A stretch of DNA of 64,000 nucleotides, taken from assembly GCF_000182925.2 (NCBI RefSeq), contig NC_026503.1:5208001-5272000 (forward strand), in the 5' to 3' direction. Origin of the DNA: Neurospora crassa OR74A. Lineage: Eukaryota > Ascomycota > Sordariomycetes > Sordariales > Sordariaceae. Numbering within the stretch: the stretch's first letter is position 1; the number at the start of each line of letters is the position of its first letter. This document shows, one piece after another, positions 1 to 12,483 of the stretch. The position numbers and the translations under genes are program-made. A model generated the notes under the pieces. It was not told where the DNA came from, ran no database searches, and worked only from the letters and a program-made list of their open reading frames with translations.

Positions 1-3000
1 ATATTATTAACCGCCCTATAGCGTCCGAAGAGCGATTGTAATAGTAAGGAACTAGTATTTTTAATACTAATATTACTCGCGGTGCTAGTACTAGGGTTTT
101 AGAATAGATTAAGCGGAAGGTGTTAAACGAAATAAGAATTTGTGGTAGTGATGATATGATGGAGTTGGATTAAGTAGTATAATAGTTTTATATTAGGATT
201 GTATTTATAATTTATAATTGCGATGCGTTATATTATTTTTAAATTCTTAAATTATTTTTACAGTAAGTATTTTTTTTAGAGGATATATAAATTGAATTTG
301 ATACTATAAATACTTCAAATATAAAATAAAAAGTAACTTTTATAAAAAGAATTACAATATTAATTTTTTTCTAAAAAAAACTTTTATTTAATATATAATA
401 ATAATTACTATATATAATATTTATATTTGTATGTGTTTCTTCTTCTTTATTATATTATAATAAAAGATTATAGTTTATACTATATAATATTTATTATATG
501 AAGAAAAAAAAAAGATTTTTTAAAAAAATATATATTTAAAATAAATATCTTTATTAACTTTCGATATATTAAATTTTCGTAAAGCTATAATATAATATAT
601 ATAATTTAATTCCATTTTATTTATAAATATTAAAAAAGTATTTTTATAAAAGTATTTAAAAGAAATAAGAAAGAAAAACTCTATTTGTATTTTAAATTAG
701 TTTTTTTATATTTAAAATTATATAAGGAAAAGTTTAAAAATATATTATCTTTATTTTATTCTTTTCTTTTATAATATTTAAATAGTTAATAAAACTTAAT
801 ATATAAAAAATGAAAAAAAAAAGATTAAGAACTGTATTTAAAATTATATATATATTTTAAACTTTTAAATATTTATTAATAATATTTAAGTACTTTACAA
901 CTATATATATTTTAATATATTAAATTATAAAAAGGATATATTTAAAAATATAAAAATATAATTATATTTAAATAAAACTCTCTTAATATAAAAAAAAAGG
1001 TTATTAAAATATATAATAAAAACTTATATATATATTTTATATAAAGAAAAGACTTTAATATAAAAAAAAATATTTTATTTTTTGAATTATTTAAATAAAT
1101 TTTAAATATAAAGTATTTTTCTTAATATTTACTTTAAAATATAAATATAATATAAGGGAATAAAATAAATAAAATTTTAAACTTTTCTTTAAATTATTAT
1201 TCGTGGGAGAAGCAAAATTAAAGTAAAAATATAATAATTCTATTACTTATTTCATAGTCCTATATATTATATCTACGATCTTTTAGTCCTCCGAATTAAT
1301 ACTCCAATTATAGTAGGCTCCTTTACCTTCCCCTTCGCCTTCCTATTCGGGCGAGGACGAAATATAGTATAATTTAACTCTATTTACTACGATATAGTTT
1401 AATCCTCTACAGAGGGTACTGCTCTGGACATATGTACATTATCTATAGTATTAAATATATGTTCGGAGGATATTCGCTCATCCTTATTTGCAAATACTTC
1501 GCCTTCTTACGCTCCAATTTGCTCCCCAACGAAAAAATTAAGTTCCTCCGTAAATAGGTCCTTTTCTTTAGAATAATCTATATTAATAGTATTAGTCTAC
1601 TATAACCCGATATTATTTTATTTAGGGGCGGTTATAGTAAAAGGTGGCTCGTTAGTAGGTTCTAGCTTAATAACGCCCATCTTACGGATAGCGGGCCTTA
1701 ATTGCGAACTTACAGGCCTTAGTTACGAAACTATAGTATTTTTTATATTAATAGTAGTAACCCTATAGGAAATAGTAGTTTCCGGCGGTTCTTTACCGGG
1801 TTCGATTTTAATAATATTTATTTTATATAACTTCCGGGCTAGGGCGGTAGTATCGCCTTCGTCCGTTAATATAAAGGGGTTTTTATTTAAAGTAGAATAA
1901 GAATTATCTTCGATAGATAGCCTTACCGCGGAAGATACTATTATTAAACGCTTCTTTATTAGAGCTAATTAGGACCGAATACTGTAGGTACGCTTTTTAT
2001 ACTACGTAGCTATTACGTCCTAAGTACTATCGTTAGACGTTATTTTATTAAATTTTATCTAAATTAAATAAATAGGGTATAATTTACTATAGTTATTCTT
2101 TATATACTCCTTATTAAAATTCTTTAGAATCTTTTATATAATATTATACAATAACAATCTCCGGTTAGGGGCGAAAAATATTAATACGAACCGTAGATAT
2201 TTATCCCGGCTAACGAGGTCCGTTATGTTTATAATCTAGAAGTTATCAATCTCCTTCTAAATTTCTTTAGCGTTATTAAATTTATCGAACTCGTATTTTT
2301 CAGTAAAATAACGGATAAAATTTCGTAGAGTATCGGTATAGTTATATTTCGGAATTTCCTTCTTTATTATAAACCAAATACATTTAGTAACTATAGGCTC
2401 CTTAATTATAATAGTACTATTATTTACTTTTATATAGTAAATAATATACTATTTTATATTAATATATTCAATTGTATTTCCTTTTCTTATAATATTAATA
2501 TTATACTCTCTTACCTCCGCAACTACTCTAGTTACAGAGAGTAGAGACTGGGAGGGAGGAGGGGGTAAGCCTTGTAAATTGGGAATTCCTAATATAGGGG
2601 GTATACTACGAGGATAAATAAATAGAGTTTAATGTAGAGTAGGATATTATAAAGCGGCTTAAGCTAGTTATATAGTAGGTGTAGTTTATAAACGAGAGGA
2701 AGAGGTATTGGAACTTACAGCTAATATTATATTGTAAGAGGAATTATTATTAAGTAATTCTATTCGGGTAAGTATTATTCCGTAATCTAAGTAGATATCT
2801 TGCCTAATAAAGGAAAGGGAATAATAATTGAGAATATTTGGGCCCGGATATACTAGTTTATAGAGTAACTTGTAGTCCTTCGGTTGTAGTATTATAGAAA
2901 GAATATAATTTGGGATATAGAGAATGGAAGGCGATTAAAAAATATACATTATATCAAATTATTTATCCCCTTTTATAATTATACTAGACTACTTACAAAA

Positions 3001-6000
3001 GAAACTATAGAATTGCAAAGTAGTTTAATTAGGTAAAATAGAATTATTTCATACTATATTTATATATATATCCTATAAATATACATAGTATTCTAATATA
3101 TCTAATTATCTTCTTCTCCCTTATATTCCCCTAAATCTACATTTATATTACTATCCTCGTCCGGGGCTAACTATATAATCTACCGGAAATTAATACCTTC
3201 GGCTTCTAGCCTCTTCTATAAAAAGAATAACCTTCCTATTACATAAGAAACTAATCTTAGTATTGTATTCCTCCTATTACTCTAATCTTCCCAAAATTTA
3301 TCTTTTAGGTAAAAATATTCTTCGAAATATAGGTAATAAGGAGGGTTCGTTGTTCTCTTTTAGAAACCTTATATAATTTTTATATATTTGCAATATATAT
3401 TAGCCGGTAGGTACTCCTCTAAGTCGAACGGGTTAATATCGACTATTATTTTAAAAATATATTATCGATCCTAATTAATTTTATATATATAATTTATTGC
3501 CTCCTCTAGATCGGAGCTATAGTAGAGGAAATATAACTTTCCTATATATATATAACGTCTTCCGCGCTAAGTACGAATAGTATAGGCGTTCTAGTACTTT
3601 ACGAACTTAAAAACCCCTATTCGAATTTACAGTATAAAGATATACAGTAGGGTAATTTAGTTAGGGATATTTCCCTTAACAAAGTTGCTATTTATATATA
3701 ATATTTCAAAATATTCCTAAAATATATTAAATTAAACTTAATTATAAATAATTAATATAAATTTATTATTTACTTTCCTATTTTACCTTTACGAAGTTAC
3801 TTTTACTAATTTTCAATCCGTTAGTTATTAATACTTCTACCAGTTAACTAATAGTAGTTAAAAGGCAATTCGGAATTATTCCCCTATATAAGTAGCGTAT
3901 TTTATCTTTAACCTACAATGTAGATTATCGTTTCGTCTTTATTCTCGCAACGCTCAACTATCTTAATACAATCCTAGACGATCCTCCGAAGTTTAAGGCG
4001 TCGGGTATCCTACGACCCTTATAAGAGCTACTAATAGTATATAACGAGGAGGATCGCCTCCATTCCTAAGTCCGATCGTACAATTATAGGCAGCTTTTAT
4101 ATTTAGCTAATAATTTCCAACTACTATTTTAAAATAAATTATTATATTAATATAGAAGTCCCTATATATATCTATAGTATAAATCTTAAGTAAATATTAA
4201 TACCTCTATAGATTTCAATTCTAAAGTTCTATAATTTATAATATCTATTAATACACTATATATAATTCGGCCCAGGCGTTGTCTATCCTCTACATCGTCT
4301 CTATATTCGATTTAAACACTCTTAAATTTATTCGGGATAAAACTCTCAGAAAGTTTTAAATAGTTTTTATTAAAATATATAAATTTTAAATCGTTAATAG
4401 ATATAGTAGTAGATTTACTATTTATTTATTTCCCGTATAGAAGCTTCGTTTTCGTTATTATTTAAAAATTTAAAAATATATTTAAATTCTATTAAACGGT
4501 CCTTAAGGGTATCCGGATTTAATTTCTTATAGATACTAAATTTATATCGAATATCTTTCAACCCTTTTTGTATAATAGTAAACCCTTCTTATTGTAGTTG
4601 GGTAAGAAGGTCCTTATTACTTGGGTATAGTTGAAAGAAGAATTCTTTTACTTTACGATTTAGTTAGTTATTATACAAAGTCCGTTCTTATTGAGGTATA
4701 ATATTATTTCGTTGGAGAAATTTATTAATTGTATTGCGAATAGTATTAATATTATAGTCTCGGAAGAGTTTTTGTAAAATCATTAATATTGGAGTATCCT
4801 TCTTATATATTTCTTTAATTTACGGGAGATGGTTATTAAAATTCTATAGTACTTTCGGTATTATAATAAATAGATAGAATTGAGTCTTGATATTGAAAGA
4901 TGAGGATTGTTTGGAGAGTAAGGGAAACTTTTTCTTAATATAAGAATGGAAGGTTAAGGAGAGATAGAGAAGACTTTGTTACTTTTTTTCTATATAATAG
5001 AATTATAAATATAAAAAGTAGTAAATAATTTCTTATATATAATAGAGTATCTCTCTATATATATATAGATGTATATTATATATATTATAGTATAAATATA
5101 ATATAAAAACTTTTATTTTAATTATTTTCCTAGAAATTTCTAGAATATATAATAAAAAATTAAAATAAAAGATTTTAAAATGTATTATTTAAAGTATTTA
5201 ATAATTTATAATATTACTTATTTATTTAATATAAATCTAAAATATAAATAAGTTTAAAATACCTTTTTCTTTAATATTACCTTTTATTTCTTTTTTTTAA
5301 TATTACCTTTTACTTTATTTTCTATTACTATAAATATATATTAGCCTTTATATTTATATAATTATAAAGTATATATAATAAAAACATGAGTTTAAAAAAG
5401 AAGTAATATATAATAATAATATATATTTATTTTTTAATATTCCTTAATATTATATAGTTAATTCTACCTTAAATACTTTATATATAATAATATTAGAAAT
5501 TCCAATATATTTATTTAAAGAAAAAGAAAAATTAGAATCTTATTAAAAATATTTAATTATACTTCATTTTATTAAATATAGTAAATATATAATAAAGAAT
5601 ATAAATACTTTATAAAAAGGTTTATTTAATATAATTAAATAAAATTTATTAAAATATAGGAAGTATTAAATATTTGAATTTTAATTGCAGTATTAAAATT
5701 ATAATAGTAAAAGTTATTCTAATAATTTTTTTTAAAAAGAAGTAAAATATTAAAACTTATTTTTTTTTTTAAAAAAAAAATTAGAATATTCTTTTACTTA
5801 TTACTTTATATAAAGTAGTATAAAAAGAATTTAATAACGTAATACAAAGTATATTAATAGATAATTATAAACTTTAAACCTAAACTAATAAAACTATACT
5901 AACTTAATTACTTACAAGACTCTAACTCTATGTTAACCACCTTCAAAACTCTAATTAACTTAACGTTAAGCGCCTCCTTTACCTAACTATCCATTAAACC

Positions 6001-6650
6001 CTAGAACTCGCCCATCTTCTTTCTCATCTCCACCCTATCCAATTCCTCCCTTACTATTATATAATTAATACACTATTATTACTCGTTCTCAAATTATTCC
6101 CTAACGTACCTTTATAGTACGTATAGTCCTTACTACGACTTTGGTATATATAATTAGTATAGGCTCCCTTCAAAAAATTTCCGTAAGGGACGAAATAGAT
6201 ATTAATAGGGCCGAAACTACGAGAATTATTATATTTACTATAAGGTTCGGTATTGCGTTAGGGGATTATAAAAAAATAATATATAATAGTAGAAGTACAA
6301 TTTATATTATTATAACGAAGTTAGATAAGTAATTTAATACCGCCGGTGAAAATTGCCTTTTTAATTTAGAAGCGACGTAGTTCCTTCGAGTGAAATTAGT
6401 TTTAATTGAATAAGATTTCAACTAATTGTAAGGGAAGTACCTACAATTACGTCGCGACTAAGAATATTCTTATAGTATTACTAAAGAATAGCTATAGCGT
6501 TATTAAATTTATAGGTTCGGACTTGTTCGATAAGGAAATTAGTAACTTTATTATTATTTAATTCGGATTCGTACTTAGTAAGCAGCGTTTTGCGCGGTAT
6601 ATTATTATAAATAAAATCCTCGTATAGGAAGTTCTAGTTAGGTGTAGCCG
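1..6650. repeat. RIP-degraded AT-rich repeat block
   Basis: The block is extremely AT-rich and has no open frame of convincing length. CpA and TpG dinucleotides are scarce and TpA is abundant, while CpG, CpC and CpT remain (for example in the first 120 bases and at 1660-1990). That is the known mark of repeat-induced point mutation in Sordariales. Two sub-blocks of somewhat higher GC (about 1200-2960 and 3100-4980) sit between nearly pure A/T stretches, so several old insertions may be stacked. These are best read as fossils of transposable elements with very many mutations. I could not assign a family or find terminal repeats. Such blocks are usually heterochromatic and methylated in Neurospora; that last point is family knowledge, not something seen here. 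Confidence 0.85.
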
Positions 6651-8248
6651 TAGTATTTTCGCTTATTTTGTTGTGAGTGTAGCGTGATTGCGATGTAAGA
6701 GTAGTTGATAATGCGCAAAAGAGGAAGTTGAATGCAATATGCGAATGTAAGGTTGAAGCTTGTAGGATACAAGCGCAAGTATAAGTACTGGGCGTACAAA
6801 CGGAAAGTGCGGGGTGCGAGTATCTGAGCTCCCAGGTGGCAGGTGGGGAAAAATACAGTTGGGCGTTCATACTGCCGTATCATGGTTGGTTGAACTGAAG
6901 TGTCCAGATTTCAGGGGTTGGTTGGATTGGCGGCTTGGCGCTTTGCTGTTAGCGAGACGTGGATGAATCGGGTGTCCCAACGGTGATGGTCAGGCTGGAT
7001 GATGCTGATGTTGAGGTTGATGGTGAACTACCTCTAGGTATAAATGATGGAAAGATAAGAAGTGATCAAAACGACAATGGAAAGCCTAAGTATGATAGGA
7101 GCACTGAAAAGAAAGATGAAACAAATACAGCTCCTGGGTGAAACCAGAGCTGCCGTTGTCGGGTCAGTGCCAGGCCGGAACGGGAGCTTGGGCCATCCGG
7201 AACCCCAGGGCCCCAGTACGGCCCCGGCTTTCTCAGCGACAGGACCCTCCTTCCGTCTACCGTCCGAGACCATATTAGCCCGAAGAATCGGACCTTCAAA
7301 CACGGCCCAATAGTCTACGTGGTAGTGCACTGGGTCCAGAAAATGCGCGGTATTTTCGTAGGTTTAACCCGTGCCCGTCCAGAGTTGACTCATCCCGAGT
7401 TCGATTCCGAGCATGGGCGAGCTGATCTTTTTCTTCTTTTAAGGCTCAGATCACATCCACGAGTAAACGCACCCCTTCCAGAAACGCTTACCAGGTTGAC
7501 GCAAAAACTGAAGTTGGCTATGAGGTTGGCCGTCAATCTCGAAAGATATGTAAAGAAGCCTTTTACTTTCATCCACTGAAAGTAAGAAGCTCCGACGTTC
7601 CTGAAAGGTCCCTCCCGCCACAGCGCAACTCCGGCCCTCTCAAAATATATCACCACTGGAAACATCTACTGAGGGGATAAAAAAAAGGAGAAATAAAGAA
7701 AGGGGAATGGGGAGCGTATAGTAGAGGCATCTTCCTCTTTATAAGTACATATTAAAGGCAACAGGAGACTACTGGAATCTCCATGGGATTAATAGGCGCC
7801 CAGTATGGGAGCAGACCGTCAGTGCTCTCTTTGGTCGTCATAGCCCGGCTTGACCACTCTTTAGGTGGCTCGCCAGCGACTCAGACCTGCCTTCTGAGAA
7901 AGTGTCTCTACTCGAAAGCAGGAGGCTTCGCCCTGAAAACAGGCAAAACCATTACAAGCTCGTTTGAGGAGACGACAATCTCAGGCAGGCTTTACTGCTT
8001 TCATCATCCGGTTGCTTTACTTGCTGCGTCTGTGTCGCAAGGGATGATGGCCAAAAGTGTAGCCAGATCAAACGGGATGGGGTGAGGTATGAGAGAGAAA
8101 CGCCAAACGCATCAAAGCAGGATACGCAGGCTGGAAGATGACATGATCCATTATTCTTTTAGCGCCATAGAAGCCATACCCGAGCCCATTAGCAAACAAG
8201 ACAAGAGAAAGAAACCAAGAAAAGCTGATACTTGTAGACGACCACAGC
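6651..8248. other. Intergenic, no supported gene
   Basis: Base composition returns to normal near 6650. Only short overlapping frames of under about 100 codons occur on both strands, without recognisable domains or good start contexts. The stretch lies downstream of the minus-strand RIO1 gene and is likely to include its 3' untranslated region near 8150-8248. I see nothing else in it. Confidence 0.5.
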
Positions 8249-9880
8249 TTAGTGCTTCCTCCTCGACGTGCTGTTCACCAACTTCTTCTTCATCGCCTTG
8301 GGTATCTTCTCTTTCCTCTTCTCCCTCTTGGCCTCCTTAACCGCCGCCTTGTGCTGCTTCTTTTCGTCCTTGTCGATGAACCTCTTGCCTCTTGGTGTTC
8401 CCTTTTCGAATCGGCTCTCGTCATCCTCGTCATCACTACCCTCCTCTTCGTCACCACTGCCCTCCTCCTCCTCATCAGACTCCTCCTCTTCCTGATCCTC
8501 CGCCGTCTTGTGCACCACTTGATCCGCCAACAGGTTCTTGTATACCAAATCCTCTCCTTGACCCTCGTTTACCTTGGCGACATCCTTCTCGATATCGTAA
8601 ACCTCGTTCAGCGTCTTGGGGATGTACTGGTTTCTGAAAACCTCATTGTCGACCTCCTGCTCGGCCCTGGCCTCCGCGGTATCCTCCACCTCCACCCTCG
8701 TCTGGTACAGCTGTTCGACCGTCTCCTTCATACCGGGTTCCTCGGCCGGTCCCTTGGGGTTGACGATGAAATCGAAAATCGTGCGGTCTGAGAGCGTGTC
8801 GACACCCTTCCTCCTGAAGAAATCGCCGACGTTCTTGATATCCATACGCAGGAACTCGAGCGAGTGGGGATGGTCGTGCTCGACGGATTGGGAAACATCA
8901 ATGATGTAGAGCTTCTTGTTGTTGTAGAGGATGTTGTATTCCGACAGATCGGCGTGGACGAGGCGGCAGACTTGGTACAGCTTGCGCATGAGGCCGAGGA
9001 GTTGGATGTAGAGGTCGCGCCATTGTTCATCGGCGTCGTCGCCCGAGATGGGAGCGTCGCGCAAACGGGGGTAGGCCCAGCCCTTGCGATCTCCCAAGAA
9101 GCTCATGACGAGCACGTGCAGCTTGAGCTTGATGGGCTCCGGGCAGGGGATGCCGGCTGTGTACAAACGGCGCAGGTTTCTGAATTCCTTTTCGGCCCAG
9201 AGCTTGACCATCTTCCTGTTGTTTCCCTTTTCACTGCCGCTCTTGAAGCGGTGTTCACCAGTAATGTACTTCTCGCGATCCTTGAACACCAGAATGGCCG
9301 TCTTGTAGATCTTGATGGCCTTGTGTATGGGGGCCGAGCCATCCTCGGGGTGGAGTATGGCACCGTAGACGTTGGCTTCCTTGCCCGTGCTGATGGCGCC
9401 GTGAATCTCGGAGACAAAGCCCTGGTTGATCATCTGCAGCAGGATCATGCGCGTGCGCTGGTCGAGGACGAGTTCGGAGGTGGCGCGATCGGACTTGTCT
9501 TTGCTGCGCTCGGCGGGACCGGAGGCATTGTCGAAGGCGTCGATGCGGATCTTTCCGGCGAACTTGGAGAGGGCGGCGATCTGGTCGTCGACGCGGGCCG
9601 ACGTGTTGGCTGTGGGTTTTTGTTGCTGGGCCTGAGCTTGGGACTGCTGAGAGTTGGTAGCACCGGCGCCATGTTGTTGGCGGTTGTACGACTTGGTCAG
9701 GTCGGTGCCGCCATCTTCGTAGTCGAGGTCATCGTCGGATTCAAAGACATCTTGGAGGTCGTCGTCGTCGTCTTCCTCTTCGATCGCAAGGTTGTTGAGC
9801 TGGGCGGTGGTGTTGCTGAGGTCGACATTCTGGTTGTCGGTCGCCGCTGTGGTCGACGTGAGTTCTGGTTGGGACGCCAT
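8249..9880 (-). CDS. rio1: RIO1 atypical serine/threonine kinase
   Basis: The protein is 543 aa and intron-free. RIO1 kinases act in late cytoplasmic maturation of the 40S ribosomal subunit. The RIO fold is clear: the ATP-binding motif STGKEANVY is at residues 164-172, the catalytic loop HADLSEYN at 309-316 with Asp311, and the metal-binding IIDVSQSVE at 326-334. An acidic N-terminus (about 34-60), a Gln-rich stretch (about 78-90), a long acidic region and a Lys/Arg-rich tail ending in RRKH are typical of fungal RIO1. The frame is open further upstream to 9985, but the first ATG that fits the family is the MASQPEL start at 9880. The gene has no operon-like partner. Identification is firm; the exact start is likely. 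Confidence 0.95.
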   Translation of the reverse strand: MASQPELTSTTAATDNQNVDLSNTTAQLNNLAIEEEDDDDDLQDVFESDDDLDYEDGGTDLTKSYNRQQHGAGATNSQQSQAQAQQQKPTANTSARVDDQIAALSKFAGKIRIDAFDNASGPAERSKDKSDRATSELVLDQRTRMILLQMINQGFVSEIHGAISTGKEANVYGAILHPEDGSAPIHKAIKIYKTAILVFKDREKYITGEHRFKSGSEKGNNRKMVKLWAEKEFRNLRRLYTAGIPCPEPIKLKLHVLVMSFLGDRKGWAYPRLRDAPISGDDADEQWRDLYIQLLGLMRKLYQVCRLVHADLSEYNILYNNKKLYIIDVSQSVEHDHPHSLEFLRMDIKNVGDFFRRKGVDTLSDRTIFDFIVNPKGPAEEPGMKETVEQLYQTRVEVEDTAEARAEQEVDNEVFRNQYIPKTLNEVYDIEKDVAKVNEGQGEDLVYKNLLADQVVHKTAEDQEEEESDEEEEGSGDEEEGSDDEDDESRFEKGTPRGKRFIDKDEKKQHKAAVKEAKREKRKEKIPKAMKKKLVNSTSRRKH

Positions 9881-11076
9881 CTTGCTGCCGAGTCTGCTTT
9901 CGTCAGTTCCGCCGATATCAGCAGGTGGTGATGAGACAGGATGGCAGACGAAATGGAAATCGTCATGGAACTTGCGAACTTCCACTTCCCGTCCACTGGC
10001 AATTTTCTTGGTGGGGCGAGCTTACCTTATCTTATCGTAATGCGGGGTGTCTTCCAGTGGTAGGGCTGTTTTCGAGATTCAGGGTTAGGGTAATCCGTGA
10101 GTATCGAGTTCTTGACGACGACTCGACTCGAAGACGGATTGGAATGGAACTGAAGATGTTCTTGGATGTTTCCGTTCCACATGATATGGCTGCTTGTTAA
10201 GTAGTCTTCGGCTCACTTTAGGCTTCAGCATTCATAACATCTTTTCTTGCCTCTCCGAGTACAGACATTGCACCCCTGCACCGATGGCGACCAGTTTGCC
10301 ACTGGAGTGAGCTTGTCGCCTAATAGTTAGTACGCTAGGCGATGATGCTGACGCTATCATTCTGATTCATTCCACTTCCACATTCATTCCTTGAGCTTTG
10401 GTTTGCATCTTCGACATCTCAACACGGTGCGGAACACACCTACTTCTGCCGGTGACTCAATCAACGCCAACAGCACTAACAGCACCCAGTGTACGCTTCC
10501 CTGTTGGACAGAACCCAGCTGTTAGTGCTCAAAAGGGGCGACCACCCAAAAGCCAATTCTCCACCCATGGGGCATAGGCCGATCCCCAAAGTCATCAAGC
10601 TAGCAATGGACACCATGGTCCCGGGTAATTACAGGGAAACCTAACATCATCCTTCTTACATTCCATTTTACTCACGGTCAAATCTGGTATATGACCTCTG
10701 GATATTTGCGTCTCATCAATGGAAACGATGGAGACTTGCAATCAAAGTAAACCCATCACGACCTTCTGGCCTGCTTCCACCTCATCCTGCAGGCATACAT
10801 TGACATGACGCGTTTAGATGATTCGATTCATGGTCGTTGATGACTCCCACGTCAACAAACGGATAATGGGTCATCGACCACCCGAGTTCAGGAATGAACA
10901 TATTTACATCATGTGTGAGCCGCAACTTGATGTCAACACGGAGCATATAATAGCACAGGGCCACAGTTTCCAACATCCAATAGGTAGGCGCGTCTCCCAA
11001 TTCCCTTTTTATTTTATTCCGGCAACCCCCATCGGGATTCCAGCCTTGCCTAAACGGGCTCACAACTTCACTCACC
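9881..11076. other. Intergenic, promoter region of RIO1 and of a cysteine-rich gene
   Basis: This lies between the divergent RIO1 (minus) and the small cysteine-rich gene at 11077 (plus), so it should contain both promoters. Open frames here are short and unsupported. No RNA gene or repeat was recognised. Confidence 0.45.
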
Positions 11077-11316
11077 ATGTGCCACTCCTACATGGAACAT
11101 CACTTTTGCCGTAATGGCGCCGATTGTCCAGCCGGCTATGGCTGGGTCAACGAGCAAGGGCAGCTGTACCGACGATGGTTCGAGCGCACTAGAAGACGGG
11201 TTTACTGCTATGCCAGTAGCAGCGACTGCCCAACCCGCAAGCGGGTGTTGATGACTGACTTATTCGTTTCAAGACGGATTGATGAGCTGTGTCCCCTTTG
11301 CTCGGCCGCAGCATGA
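11077..11316 (+). CDS. Small cysteine-rich protein, family member 1
   Basis: This 79-codon gene starts at a good context (CTCACCATGTGC). It begins M-C and has Cys2, Cys11, Gly14 and Cys17, followed by a GYGW segment, two middle cysteines (VYC...DC) and a C-terminal CPLC. The same frame of seven cysteines recurs in four other genes of this window (12247, 36548, 38086, 40265), which is the main reason to believe it is coding. It has no signal peptide or membrane segment, so a cytosolic or nuclear metal-binding miniprotein is inferred. Arg is frequent between the cysteine groups. I do not recognise a named family. Fungal genomes hold many short unnamed proteins that begin MC followed by an aromatic-rich run and Cys, and this may be a divergent branch of those. 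Confidence 0.7.
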   Translation: MCHSYMEHHFCRNGADCPAGYGWVNEQGQLYRRWFERTRRRVYCYASSSDCPTRKRVLMTDLFVSRRIDELCPLCSAAA

Positions 11317-12246
11317 TTGGTATGGGAACAGTAATGGCGATGAGGTTGCTAGGGGGATATTTAGTCATTTGGGTCAAGGTCACCCGGGGCCTTAGAGATC
11401 TATTCGGAAACTTTGTTTTATGCTCGGAGTTTCCATAGATTGCTTTGATGCTCTGCCCCATTTCATGTCGAACATTCGCTTCTTTATTCCCTCCGAGCCT
11501 CAACTCTCAAATATCCCCCCTTCCTGCCCCTCAAAATTTCCCACCTTGTTCCATTCATCGGTGTCCTTCCCTTCACGCAGATATACTCCCGAAACATACC
11601 CGCACGATATCCCCAAATTTCCGGCGCTTTCATTGTGTGACATTAGGGTCCTCTTCTGCCATGTTGGAATCTGGTTCAGCGTTTCCGCTAGGGTTGTCCT
11701 TTTCCAAAAGTCAGAAAAGGCATAAAATGGAAACGGGAAGGCGAGCGCGTACCTAGGGATTCTACATAGGTAATTTTAGGGAAGAGCAAGGTGTGTCCTT
11801 AGCGGAGGGTTGAATCAGTGCCTCGGATTCTCTAAGGTAACCAAAGGATGGAATAAGCTCGTTACCGTGACAAATCGTCCACTCGTCAACAAGAGTCAGG
11901 GATCATAAAAACGTCTGAGGTATTCTTGTAGTGTTTCGATAGCAATTTCACCTGTTGGGTGAGAAACGACTTCCAAGTTTGAACTTGATTTAGGCAGGTA
12001 GTTACCTGGCATTGCCTGTTCCTTCTATTTTACCTGCCCCTGACCTTTACCTTCCCACTTCCTGGTTAGGTCTTAACCTTTTTCACGATCCCTCCCTTTC
12101 CATGATTCCTCCTTTTCCACGGTCCCTCCTTTTCATACTGAATTCCCTGCACGGTACCTAGAGGTAAACTAGCGGCGATGTGAGCCTTTAAGATTATAGA
12201 GAAGAGGACCCAAATAATGAGGTAGAGGTAAGTAGGTACCTACCAT
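11317..12246. other. Intergenic, nothing recognised
   Basis: This lies between the convergent cysteine-rich genes 1 and 2. There are frames of up to about 100 codons near 11420-11756 without homology or codon bias that I could support. Pyrimidine-rich, near-repeated TTCC-rich phrases at about 12030-12135 (variants of 'cctccttttccacggtccctccttttc') form a short low-complexity tract. Confidence 0.45.
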
Positions 12247-12483
12247 TCAAGGCTGCAAGAACCAATCTCGATTGCATATATCACACTCCCCAACCTCAAC
12301 CCAACGATCCAGCCACGAATCATGCTGAAGATTGCCTCGACAGCCTCTACTGTTGCAGTTCCGCATGTTGTGTCTTTGCGTATAATAGTTGTAGCGGCGA
12401 ACGGTCCCCTGGAATAGGCCTTTGCCACCCCGGCACCGATCGCCGTTGCGGCAGAACCTGTATTCAATGCCGTATCTGCACAT
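12247..12483 (-). CDS. Small cysteine-rich protein, family member 2
   Basis: This 78-codon gene is on the minus strand and starts at CCAAATGTGC. It shares Cys2, Phe10-Cys11-Arg-Asn-Gly14, Cys17, two middle cysteines (NCNSRGC) and a C-terminal CDIC with the other four members. It is the most divergent copy: the G-W pair after Cys17 is replaced by GKGLFQG, and the middle cysteines are only four apart. The first 14 residues are very close to member 1, its neighbour 1.2 kb away in the opposite orientation. No signal peptide is present. Function is unknown. The conserved cysteine frame argues for a real gene, while the divergence leaves room for a decaying copy. Confidence 0.6.
   Translation of the reverse strand: MCRYGIEYRFCRNGDRCRGGKGLFQGTVRRYNYYTQRHNMRNCNSRGCRGNLQHDSWLDRWVEVGECDICNRDWFLQP

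Noticed and set aside
1-6650. Assignment of the AT-rich block to a specific transposon family
   Set aside because: RIP has erased too much. I found no reliable terminal repeats or protein motifs, so any family name would be a guess.
8864-9931. 355-codon plus-strand open frame
   Set aside because: It lies antisense to the RIO1 gene. Its long Val/Gly/Leu-rich translation is the mirror of the RIO1 codons and has no domain.
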